DNA of 64,000 nucleotides from a virus, in the IMG/VR virus record IMGVR_UViG_3300035703_000025, positions 61,472-125,471 of that record; one strand, 5' to 3'. The notes below the pieces were generated by a model. That model saw only the letters and a list, made by a program, of their open reading frames with translations, was not told the origin of the DNA and did not search any database. Of the stretch, positions 52,990-60,303 are shown piece by piece; position 1 is the first letter of the stretch; each line of letters begins with the position of its first letter. The position numbers and the translations under genes are program-made.

Positions 52990-52995
52990 AGTATA
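52990..52995 (-). promoter_or_regulatory. TATACT box, leaderless-type
   Basis: The first T is exactly 11 nt from the A of ATG at 52984 (TATACTTAATTATG); no ribosome site. Back to back with the + strand box at 52997. Confidence 0.5.
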
Positions 52996-52996
52996 G

Positions 52997-53007
52997 GTGT
53001 ATAAATA
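52997..53007 (+). promoter_or_regulatory. GTGTATAAATA box, T4-late-like
   Basis: Contains TATAAATA, the exact T4 late promoter core, 19 nt before the ATG at 53019. A leader of a few nucleotides is possible; no strong ribosome site. Confidence 0.55.
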
Positions 53008-53018
53008 AAAGTACAGTT

Positions 53019-53621
53019 ATGGATACCAAAGAACCAGATTATATTTTTACAACTCGTGAGGCCGCAGAAAACATGGCTAAAAAACTAGGCTGTGGCGGAA
53101 CACAAGAGTTTTATAATATAGATGGAAAACAGGCTGGATTAAAGGCCGATACTACTTATTATTTGCCCTGTTCTTCGCGTGAAGCCCTGCACAACAATCT
53201 TTCCAAGTATAAGAAAAAGATGGCTAAGGCTGAAGATCTAAATATAGAAGATATCGATTTTCTAGAGTGCGAAGGCCCAGTTTCTTTTGATGCTTTTTTA
53301 AGATCGTACTTTACTCAAGGCGGTGACTACGTTAGCGATTCTGTTCGCAGCACGCTAAAGAAAAAAGCTGACGACTACAATAAAAAAGGAAAGCATAAGA
53401 TACGGGTCTCTACTTTAATCACTGTTTTCAGAAGAGGCATTGGTGCTTACAAAACAAATCCGCAAAGCGTAAGACCAAATGTCAGAAGCGCAGACCAGTG
53501 GGGATACGGAAGGGTTAACGGTTTTTTACACGCACTTAGAACCGGGTCTTTCAAGAGAAAACCGTTTGACACAGATCTACTACCAGGAACGCACAGGCTT
53601 TCTAGCAAGGGGAAAAAGTGA
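53019..53621 (+). CDS. Conserved phage protein, DUF5824-like
   Basis: 200 residues from the ATG (MDTKEPD); a longer reading would start inside the divergent promoter. The end, VFRRGIGAYKTNPQSVRPNVRSADQWGYGRVNGFLHALRTG, followed by DTDLLPGTH, matches a short conserved domain found in many phage proteins of unknown function (GRVNxF...DLLP). N-terminal half carries a helix-turn-like segment. GTGA overlap with the Cys-rich gene downstream. Confidence 0.65.
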   Translation: MDTKEPDYIFTTREAAENMAKKLGCGGTQEFYNIDGKQAGLKADTTYYLPCSSREALHNNLSKYKKKMAKAEDLNIEDIDFLECEGPVSFDAFLRSYFTQGGDYVSDSVRSTLKKKADDYNKKGKHKIRVSTLITVFRRGIGAYKTNPQSVRPNVRSADQWGYGRVNGFLHALRTGSFKRKPFDTDLLPGTHRLSSKGKK

Positions 53622-54559
53622 ATAACAAATTAGAACAAAAAATAAAACGTCTTTTGGTTGCAAACAAAGCCACCGCCGCTGATTGTCGGAGGCCAGAGGG
53701 TCGATTTCAGGTTGTAGCAAATCCAACAACTAAAACCGAGGACGAGCGCGGAAATCCTATAGAAGTTGCAACAGATCCTTTGAATTACGTGTACAGAGAC
53801 GCTACGGCAAAAGATCTGTGTCCAACATGCACTTCAGCCTCATCATCACAGGTATGCCAGTGCCTAGACGCTTATTTGCAGTACGATTATTACAATTTTT
53901 ATTGCTCTAGTGGCGGTGGGTTTGGTGACGTACACGAGCCGGCACCAAGACAGCTTCCAGCTGGATGTCCGTCTTTTGCAAGCCTTGGAATGGCTGGTGT
54001 GATTAGTAATTATGCTGGATCAGTAGATAATCCGCTTGAGGCGGTCCCTAGAACATACAGAATGCTTATTGAGTATCTTACTGGTCGATACCCAGGGGAT
54101 ACGACGATCCCAGGAAACTGGGTAAACGTATTCGGGCCAACGCGATTAACAGAGCCTGACATGCAGGCTCCGACAACCCCAGCCATATGGCAGCAGTTTT
54201 GGGATGGTACTCACCCGTACTCACGCTCTATTACATCTAGCCCGTTCTTTACGCCTGGAGGGCTGCAGCTCGCAAAAATGATGTTTGATGCTAGATGCGG
54301 TATACGAGCAGAAGCGACATCTGGGGCCTGCTGTTCTGTAGCTGGAGATTTCGGGGGGTTCTCGTGTGCGGAGGTTGGAGGGCCAGGAGAATGTCAAAAC
54401 GGAACGTTTTATTCTGGAAAAACCTGCGAACAAATCGGAGGCGACAACTGCGGGAAAAGCAAAATTAGCGTAATAGCTCCGCAAAAAAGGGAAAACATAC
54501 AGCTTGGTACGGCTTCGATAACTGATATGATCATCAGAGCACTAAAAGGTAGTGTATAA
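53618..54559 (+). CDS. Cys-rich late protein with N-terminal tag and GACC-type module
   Basis: 313 residues, GTG start overlapping the previous stop with AAGGGG upstream. Basic amphipathic N-terminus (KLEQKIKRLLVANKATA), a middle region with CPTC and VCQC, and a C-terminal module ACCSVAGDFGGFSC...GECQNGTFYSGKTC...GDNCG. This module is a variant of the 'GACC--C---C-G-F-G--C' repeats seen in secreted proteins. The next gene has the same module, so both are paralogous in part. Role unknown, probably virion surface. Confidence 0.6.
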   Translation: MNNKLEQKIKRLLVANKATAADCRRPEGRFQVVANPTTKTEDERGNPIEVATDPLNYVYRDATAKDLCPTCTSASSSQVCQCLDAYLQYDYYNFYCSSGGGFGDVHEPAPRQLPAGCPSFASLGMAGVISNYAGSVDNPLEAVPRTYRMLIEYLTGRYPGDTTIPGNWVNVFGPTRLTEPDMQAPTTPAIWQQFWDGTHPYSRSITSSPFFTPGGLQLAKMMFDARCGIRAEATSGACCSVAGDFGGFSCAEVGGPGECQNGTFYSGKTCEQIGGDNCGKSKISVIAPQKRENIQLGTASITDMIIRALKGSV

Positions 54560-54568
54560 GGTATTATA

Positions 54569-55351
54569 ATGAAAAAGTCAATAGAAGAAAAAATTAGATT
54601 AACGGCACTAAAACAAACACCACCACCGCCAACGCTTTTAAAAAAGCCTGAAGGTGTAAATGAAGATCTTATGGGTGGTGGAGGCGGTGAAACGGTTGAT
54701 ATCTGTGGAGTGCGTATCCCAGCACAGATTCCGTATCCTTACACAATCACTATAGCGTACGATTGGATTATTACTAGCATGTACTGTCAGCCGAACCCAC
54801 TAGGCCTTGAATACGGGTGCACCCCAGTACATGCTGGTCCGCCACTTGGCTCTATTGTCGGGATTGGCCAGGTTACCGATAGAGATGAGCCATTAACTTG
54901 GATTAGGAGTCACCCTGAGTTTAATCCAACAGATCCCGCAACATGGGGTTCTGTGTGGGGTCCAGGTGGTCTAGCTGAAAGATTCGTAAGATACCTTAAT
55001 TGCCAAATGGGTGAGGACGGTGTGTACGGAACCGGACCGTGCCCAGGTATTACCGATGCGCAAATTAACGAAATGGTTGACCTACTCAAGCAGCTGTGGC
55101 TTCGCAAATGTGGTTTTGCTGTATCTCAAGCTGGTGCTTGCTGCTCTGTAGTTGGAGACTTCGGCGGATTTGCGTGCACAGAAGTTGCTGGAACAGCTAA
55201 TTGCCAAGGAACTTTTTACCCAGGACAAAGCTGCCAGCAGATAGGTGGCGACAATTGCGGTTTAGCACCAAATCCACTTCAGAAAAACAACCAAGCGAAA
55301 AAACAAAAAGAGGTAATGGAAGCGGTAATGTCAATTCTTAAGGTTAGATAA
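54569..55351 (+). CDS. Cys-rich late protein with N-terminal tag and GACC-type module
   Basis: 260 residues: basic tag (KSIEEKIRLTALKQ), Pro/Gly linker, a domain with CQPN and CTPV, and a C-terminal module ACCSVVGDFGGFACTEVAG...NCQGTFYPGQSCQQIGGDNCG that aligns with the previous protein. Spacing of the six Cys is conserved between the two. Possible disulfide-rich virion component; unusual for proteins made in the cytoplasm. Confidence 0.6.
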   Translation: MKKSIEEKIRLTALKQTPPPPTLLKKPEGVNEDLMGGGGGETVDICGVRIPAQIPYPYTITIAYDWIITSMYCQPNPLGLEYGCTPVHAGPPLGSIVGIGQVTDRDEPLTWIRSHPEFNPTDPATWGSVWGPGGLAERFVRYLNCQMGEDGVYGTGPCPGITDAQINEMVDLLKQLWLRKCGFAVSQAGACCSVVGDFGGFACTEVAGTANCQGTFYPGQSCQQIGGDNCGLAPNPLQKNNQAKKQKEVMEAVMSILKVR

Positions 55352-55832
55352 AAAAACACTCTTTAATCTTTTCTACGGGCTTGAGCGCAGACTGCTCAAG
55401 TCCGTATGTTTTTCCGTAACCAAGATCTAAAAGATTGCTGTCTTTAATAAGATCTGATCCTGTGCACCAACCAGCTATTTTATATGAAGGGCACTGACCA
55501 ACAACTAAAACGTAAATCTCAGAAGGTGTCTCGTTCTTTGACTGTCTAGCTAGCAGCTTACCAGTTTTGTATTTTGTCGTTTTAACGTCTATTGTTTTGC
55601 CAAACGCAAATACATCATGCGAGCCTTTTCTCGGACTTATGGACATATCTGGGTATAAATTAAGGGCTTTGCAAAAAGCAAACTCACCACAAATTCCTTC
55701 AAGATCGGTTTCTTCGCAGGACTGTGGTCCGATTTTCCCATCTGCAACACCACCACTCCTATTTGAAGAGTGGCGCTGTTTTGCAAGCCATTGGCAGATA
55801 CGAACTTCTGATTCAGTTAGTTTTATTAGCAA
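55344..55832 (-). CDS. Restriction-fold nuclease-like protein
   Basis: 162 residues from a TTG overlapping the previous stop by 20 nt. GICGEFAFCKALN provides the N-terminal Glu, and HDVFAFGKTIDVKTTK (~72-87) the D...DxK catalytic core of a PD-(D/E)XK nuclease. The Cys-rich N-terminal part (QSCEETDLEGIC) may bind metal. No target can be named; its 3' end also carries the + strand terminator. Confidence 0.6.
   Translation of the reverse strand: MLIKLTESEVRICQWLAKQRHSSNRSGGVADGKIGPQSCEETDLEGICGEFAFCKALNLYPDMSISPRKGSHDVFAFGKTIDVKTTKYKTGKLLARQSKNETPSEIYVLVVGQCPSYKIAGWCTGSDLIKDSNLLDLGYGKTYGLEQSALKPVEKIKECFFI
55375..55413 (+). terminator. Strong Rho-independent terminator
   Basis: A 12-bp stem acgggcttgagc/gctcaagtccgt (one G.T) with a 7-nt loop is followed by atg and five T. 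It lies inside the 3' coding end of the convergent nuclease gene. Confidence 0.75.
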
Positions 55833-56997
55833 TCGCTGGTACTTTCATTATACAAAGATTTTCGTTAGTATTTTCATTTACTACTGGGCATCTTCCTTTT
55901 ATCTTTGCAATATCGTAAAACCCAACAACTGCAGCGTGTATATTATCCCATTTAAAGTCATCAACAATTACTAGTATTTCACCATTAAAAAGCAAGCAGT
56001 TCTTCAGATCTCCTAGCACAGTTTCAAAAGAATGACCGCCGTCTATAAAAATAAGAAGCTTTTCGTCAAATGAGTTTATCTTGTTTATCACACTTGGCAG
56101 TGTTGCAGAAGAAAGCCCAGCGACTACAAAAACTTGTGAATTAAAAATTGCCCCGCAATCATTAAGTATGCTTTTTGCTTCATCGAAAGTTAACGGTGCG
56201 TCTTCTGGGGCACCTTCATAAGTTGGGGCTGTATCAAAAAGATCAAGCAAAAAATGCGCTTTTGCATAAGATCGAGGTATAACCTCAAGAGATGTGCCAA
56301 GCCTGTAACAACCGACCTCAATGTAATAATGTGGATCAAACCAGACAAGGCTAGCCAATATGTCACTAATCTTTTCGCCAACTATGTTTCTTACTTTTTT
56401 GGCGTTTTCATTTTTTTTAAATAAAACGTCTATTTGAACCGTTTCATTATTGAGCTTGTTTTCATTTACTATACATGTAGGTAAAAAACCAATGGTCATC
56501 ATTTTTTTAATAACATCTGTTGCTTTTGCAGAGCCTGCATTGTATTCAACAATAGGAAGCTCAACAAGAACCCAGTTTGCTTTTTGAATTACACATTCGC
56601 CACCTCTGATAATTGACATCTCAGCACCTTGAGTATCAATTTTGATAAAATCAAAAGCGCAATCAGCCAATAGATCGTCAAGACGAATAGTCTCTAGGCT
56701 AATTGTGTTGTAATTGCCTTCGCTGTAAAACTCAGTATTTTCTTTAAATGAAGAAGCCCCCTGGCAAGTTGGTTCGTTTTTGTTTATAAAAAACTCAACT
56801 GTCTTTTTTTCATCACCAAGTGCGCAAATCATATAATCCGCGCCGCACTCTATGAGTGCGTCTTCACAGGCTGGATTAGCTTCTATTGAGAGAATTTTTG
56901 CTTCTGGATTTAATCCCTTGAATTTTAAAAACGACTGGCCGACATTTGCCCCAATGTCAAGTATTTTCTTAGAGTCTTTTATAATCTGCTCAAGCAT
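55813..56997 (-). CDS. FkbM-type methyltransferase fused to a second methyltransferase
   Basis: 394 residues. Residues 1-195 are an FkbM domain: ILDIGANVGQSF (motif I), VEFFINKNEPTCQGASSF and FIKIDTQGAEMSIIRGG, the signature FkbM sequence. Residues ~220-394 are a second Rossmann methyltransferase domain of the class with LIFIDGGHSFETVLGDL and ILVIVDDFKWDN. FkbM enzymes O-methylate sugars or antibiotics, so the fusion fits the nearby glycosyltransferases. Overlaps the downstream nuclease gene by 20 nt. Confidence 0.8.
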   Translation of the reverse strand: MLEQIIKDSKKILDIGANVGQSFLKFKGLNPEAKILSIEANPACEDALIECGADYMICALGDEKKTVEFFINKNEPTCQGASSFKENTEFYSEGNYNTISLETIRLDDLLADCAFDFIKIDTQGAEMSIIRGGECVIQKANWVLVELPIVEYNAGSAKATDVIKKMMTIGFLPTCIVNENKLNNETVQIDVLFKKNENAKKVRNIVGEKISDILASLVWFDPHYYIEVGCYRLGTSLEVIPRSYAKAHFLLDLFDTAPTYEGAPEDAPLTFDEAKSILNDCGAIFNSQVFVVAGLSSATLPSVINKINSFDEKLLIFIDGGHSFETVLGDLKNCLLFNGEILVIVDDFKWDNIHAAVVGFYDIAKIKGRCPVVNENTNENLCIMKVPAIANKTN

Positions 56998-57889
56998 TTA
57001 TTTTTCTTTCTTTAAGAATAGACTTCATCTGATTATACGAGTTTATTCCGTGGCTTGGATCTGAAATGTCTGCGTAGCCAAAACTACAGGCGCCAACGTT
57101 CTCATTAACTAAAAGCCTGCATCCACACATAGCAGCTTCAACTACTGTTCGCGCAGACGCCTCTTTCCAGTTTGGTGTGTGTATAAAGAACGTAGCCTTA
57201 TTCATAACTTCTGCTATTTCTTGCGGAGTTCCAGTCCCTAAATAGTTTTGTTGATCTATGAGATCTAGATTTCCTCGCCCAATAAACTTTATGTTGTTTC
57301 CAAACATATACTGGGCTTCAACAACGCCCTTGGCTTCTGTTATTGCCCCGACATATAGAACGTTAATTGGTCTTTCGTATCCTTTATTATGGAATATATT
57401 AGCGTCTATTTTTTGGAAATAGCAGAATGAGTTTGGAATTTGATTACCAATAAACTTGCACCACTCGTTATAATGAAGTGGGCTTAAAAATATATTAACA
57501 AAGCTGTTGGCCATCAACCCAGCCATAAATGTCTTTATTGCGTTTGGTTGGTATCTAACATCTGGTTGTATCATCCAGCCGCCGTATTCTTCTGGGGTTG
57601 CTCCAGTATACGCGCATTCAAAAACAACAGTTGGTTTTTTAGTATTTAAAAACTGTCTTTGCTCAGCAGGACCAAACCATTTTGATCCGCCTGGATCATT
57701 GAATAAATCAAAAAACACACAAAGATCTGCACTGTCTGGTGCCTGAAAAAGATCATTTGGTGTTATAACGTTTACAAAATACCCAGCCTCTTTCAAAGCA
57801 TTAATAAGATCTCTGCCAGTGGTATGGCCACCGCTTAAATAGTAATCGTCGCATAGAGGGCTTATAATTGTATAAATATTTGCTATCAC
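56990..57889 (-). CDS. GT-B glycosyltransferase
   Basis: 299 residues from a GTG start (MIANIYTI), chosen because an 11-nt TATACT box precedes it. SGGHTTGRDLINALKEAGY near the N-terminus is the acceptor loop; RPINVLYVGAITEAKG and ATFFIHTPNWKEASARTVVEAAMCGCRLLV hold the donor domain. Overlaps the FkbM gene by 8 nt. Likely acts on the same sugar structure as the methyltransferase. Confidence 0.8.
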   Translation of the reverse strand: MIANIYTIISPLCDDYYLSGGHTTGRDLINALKEAGYFVNVITPNDLFQAPDSADLCVFFDLFNDPGGSKWFGPAEQRQFLNTKKPTVVFECAYTGATPEEYGGWMIQPDVRYQPNAIKTFMAGLMANSFVNIFLSPLHYNEWCKFIGNQIPNSFCYFQKIDANIFHNKGYERPINVLYVGAITEAKGVVEAQYMFGNNIKFIGRGNLDLIDQQNYLGTGTPQEIAEVMNKATFFIHTPNWKEASARTVVEAAMCGCRLLVNENVGACSFGYADISDPSHGINSYNQMKSILKERKINA

Positions 57890-57894
57890 ATTTA

Positions 57895-57900
57895 AGTATA
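57895..57900 (-). promoter_or_regulatory. TATACT box, leaderless-type
   Basis: TATACTTAAATGTG places the first T exactly 11 nt before the GTG at 57889; no ribosome site. Confidence 0.5.
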
Positions 57901-57902
57901 GC

Positions 57903-57925
57903 AAAAACCGGCATTGCTGCCGGTT
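57903..57925 (-). terminator. Rho-independent terminator
   Basis: On the minus strand aaccggca-gcaa-tgccggtt is a perfect 8-bp stem with a GNRA loop, followed by T-run (ttttt). Ends the virion-type unit and precedes the promoter of the glycosyltransferase gene. Confidence 0.8.
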
Positions 57926-57950
57926 CTTACTTTTGCGTTGTTTTATTTAT

Positions 57951-58334
57951 TTACTTATCACCAACAAAATTATCACGAACTGCAGAGATATAATCTGCGG
58001 CTAATGTTATTTTGCCAAGCATCCAAGCTTCAATTTCTTTGCCTTTAGAAACGTGATTAGCAATATCGCCAGCGTTTGCAATAAGAGCATTGATGTCGCT
58101 CATGAACATTTCTTTGGTTTCTTCATCAACCTCAGAGGTATCCATCTCTTCCATTTCTGGCTCTTCTTCGCTCATCATTTCCATCTCTGGCATTTCGGGC
58201 ATTTCGGCAGGAGCTGATTGCATACCACCACCCATCTCTGGCTGCTGCATCATCATTGGCATCTGAGTCATACCCATTTCGTCTTGGCCAACAGCCTTTT
58301 GTAGTTTCGATAATAAATTCTTAATGTTTGACAT
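57951..58334 (-). CDS. Met/Glu-rich virion-type protein with N-terminal tag
   Basis: 127 residues: basic amphipathic start (NIKNLLSKLQKAVGQ), a Met/Pro/Glu-rich middle (~20-65) and a conserved C-terminus EAWMLGKITLAADYISAVRDN that is common at the end of small phage virion proteins ('E-W---KIT-AADYI--V-D'). AAGGAT precedes the start. The rich Met/Glu segment suggests disorder. Last gene of the virion-type minus unit, followed by a terminator. Confidence 0.65.
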   Translation of the reverse strand: MSNIKNLLSKLQKAVGQDEMGMTQMPMMMQQPEMGGGMQSAPAEMPEMPEMEMMSEEEPEMEEMDTSEVDEETKEMFMSDINALIANAGDIANHVSKGKEIEAWMLGKITLAADYISAVRDNFVGDK

Positions 58335-58342
58335 TTTTATCC

Positions 58343-58951
58343 TTATTCTAGGTAGTTGTCGAATCTTGTTCCTGGGATTACGCGTCTAGCCTTGACGCTA
58401 AAAAGTACGCCAGAAGCCTGATCGGGTGTGCCGGTAAATACTAGACCAACAGATTGTCCCCTTGCTACAGTTCTAGCAGTATCTGATACCAACGCACCAG
58501 TTGCAACGGTGTGAGCCGCTGTTGTTAAGTCCATTGCTGCAGTAATGGCTGTACCGGAAGAAAAAGCGGTTCCGCTATTTGATTTAAAGAGTGTTGCTGT
58601 AAGGGCGCCAACGTTTGGGCTGCTTGATCTAAATTTTATGCTGTCAATGATAAAGTCGTGCTCTGATATAAACATTCCACCATTACCAGTAACGCATTCT
58701 GATGGAGAGTTAAACTTAATGGCAATAGTTTGATCATCATCATCAATCTGCATTGCTCTAACATTGAATACTTCTGTGGTGCCAGCTGAAATTTGCAGTT
58801 GTTTTGGGCCTCTAAATGTGGTGAATTGGTTATTTGGTTGGGTTGGTCTTATGTCGTTGTGCTGAATATCACCAGCGGCTGGACCAACGTCTCTTCCGCC
58901 ACCCTTGAAGACGCTTTTATTGTTATTTAATGTGGTTATGTTTGTTGACAT
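58343..58951 (-). CDS. Virion structural protein, beta-rich
   Basis: 202 residues, Thr/Ser/Gly/Ala-rich with beta strand-like runs (TIAIKFNSPSEC, VGALTATLFKSNSG). No membrane segment. AAGG lies before the start, and the next virion gene begins 8 nt after its stop. A decoration or head-tail joining role is possible; not recognised. Confidence 0.55.
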   Translation of the reverse strand: MSTNITTLNNNKSVFKGGGRDVGPAAGDIQHNDIRPTQPNNQFTTFRGPKQLQISAGTTEVFNVRAMQIDDDDQTIAIKFNSPSECVTGNGGMFISEHDFIIDSIKFRSSSPNVGALTATLFKSNSGTAFSSGTAITAAMDLTTAAHTVATGALVSDTARTVARGQSVGLVFTGTPDQASGVLFSVKARRVIPGTRFDNYLE

Positions 58952-58966
58952 TTTTAAAGCCTTTTA

Positions 58967-59578
58967 TTATTTACCAACGTCGTATTTGTCGCCGCCACCT
59001 GGACCCTTGAATCCACCAGTCATTTTTGTGTAATAAGTAACCCCTTTGTTCTTGTCGTAGGTTTCGTTTCCAGGGGCTTTGTCTGCTGCAAAAGTTGTGC
59101 TAGTGATTTCTGCGTTAGCGGCTTTATCGTTGAGAATCGCTATATTTGAACCGTTTACCTCAAGAACACGACCGTAAAGGTCCATCCATTTTGTTGCTTC
59201 GCCACCTTGCTGGGTTTCTTTGAGGTCGTAGTTCTTAATTAGAGAATAAGTTCTTAACCCACCATCTGCAACCCTTGCCGCAATACCAGCTAGGGCTTGG
59301 GCGGAAGCGAGGGTGGTGTCTCCAGGATCTCTTCTGAATTGTGATTGGGCAAAGCCTGCGACTCTCGCTGTGAAAGCCCCTGCCGCAAATGTAGTCTCTA
59401 CATAGCTTGGTACAGAGACATCAGCCTTAGAAAGGTTAGAAAAATTACCAAGCTTATCAAAAGTTGTGCTAGGTGGAGTGTCTTGATTTCTTCTGATACC
59501 AAGACCGCGAGCAGTCTGAGCGTAGTTTGATTCAGCTGTTGTATATGTGGTTGCACTAGAAGTTGATTTGGTTGCCAT
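58967..59578 (-). CDS. Virion-type protein, unknown
   Basis: 203 residues, polar and Ala/Thr-rich start (MATKSTSSATTYTTAESN), middle with WMDLYGRVLEVNG and a Gly-rich C-terminus (GGFKGPGGGDKYDVGK). First gene of the virion-type unit, preceded by the GTGTATTTTAAA box and an AGAGGA ribosome site 8-14 nt upstream. No family is recognised. Confidence 0.55.
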   Translation of the reverse strand: MATKSTSSATTYTTAESNYAQTARGLGIRRNQDTPPSTTFDKLGNFSNLSKADVSVPSYVETTFAAGAFTARVAGFAQSQFRRDPGDTTLASAQALAGIAARVADGGLRTYSLIKNYDLKETQQGGEATKWMDLYGRVLEVNGSNIAILNDKAANAEITSTTFAADKAPGNETYDKNKGVTYYTKMTGGFKGPGGGDKYDVGK

Positions 59579-59592
59579 GTATATCCTCTTGT

Positions 59593-59604
59593 TTTAAAAT
59601 ACAC
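59593..59604 (-). promoter_or_regulatory. GTGTATTTTAAA late-promoter-like box (leadered)
   Basis: T of TATTTT is 23 nt before the ATG at 59578, leaving a leader with AGAGGA, as at the tape measure gene. Confidence 0.5.
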
Positions 59605-59625
59605 TAGTTTGTTTTTTAATACCAA

Positions 59626-60303
59626 TCATAATTTATCTAGCAAAAGCTTTGGAATTGCCTGTGATGGCGTACCAACTAGCTTGTAACCCATATCGAATAT
59701 TGAGAATATGTTGGATATCTTGTTTGGAACAGAACCAAAGTACTCGTAATTTTCAAAGCCAGACACCTTGCATATTTTCGCTGCTTGTTTAAGCTCTCTA
59801 AGGTCTTTTGGGTTTGATAGAAATCCAGAAAAAACTAAACGGATCTCATCATATGGCGCAACAACGCTAAGCAATTTTGATAAATGCTCATCAGACTTTA
59901 TCCATGAAAACTCAACGGCAACCCGTTTCTCTACTGCCGAAAGCTCAGAAAGCTCCAGCAAAAACTCTCGCATCTTTTCGTAGTTACCAGACTCAACATC
60001 TCCTTTGTCTAGGCTTGTTATTACACCCATACAAGAACTGTTCATAATAGAAAAGGTCTTAACAAGGCAGTCAAGCGCACTGTCCTTGCTAAGACCCTGA
60101 TACGGGTAGTTTATGGCAGATATTAGTCTATTATTCTGCGGCAACCCTGGCTCAAAAAGATCCAAAGAAGCCGTATCAATAACACAACCGTAAAAACCGT
60201 GCTCATTTACAAAGGCGTAGTCGTATACAATTTTATTGCTGTTCGACTTTAGAGACAGGCTTGTTATGATTATTTTCTCTAGCAGTTCCTGACGTTTTGA
60301 CAT
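59626..60303 (-). CDS. Aldolase-like (DeoC/FbaB-type TIM barrel) protein
   Basis: 225 residues. The order CVIDTASLDLFEP, ISAINYPYQGLSKDSALDCL, VITSLDKGDVESGNYEKMREFL, RVAVEFSW and GTPSQAI follows the sequence of strands in deoxyribose-phosphate aldolase-type barrels, where the Lys pair would be catalytic. Length matches DeoC (~220-250). The catalytic lysines cannot be placed with certainty. It overlaps thyX by 71 nt. A role in deoxyribose salvage or modified-nucleotide supply is inferred. Confidence 0.4.
   Translation of the reverse strand: MSKRQELLEKIIITSLSLKSNSNKIVYDYAFVNEHGFYGCVIDTASLDLFEPGLPQNNRLISAINYPYQGLSKDSALDCLVKTFSIMNSSCMGVITSLDKGDVESGNYEKMREFLLELSELSAVEKRVAVEFSWIKSDEHLSKLLSVVAPYDEIRLVFSGFLSNPKDLRELKQAAKICKVSGFENYEYFGSVPNKISNIFSIFDMGYKLVGTPSQAIPKLLLDKL

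Noticed and set aside
52962-53018. Longer N-terminus for the DUF5824-like gene
   Set aside because: Would run across the divergent promoter boxes into the neighbouring gene; the ATG at 53019 is after them.
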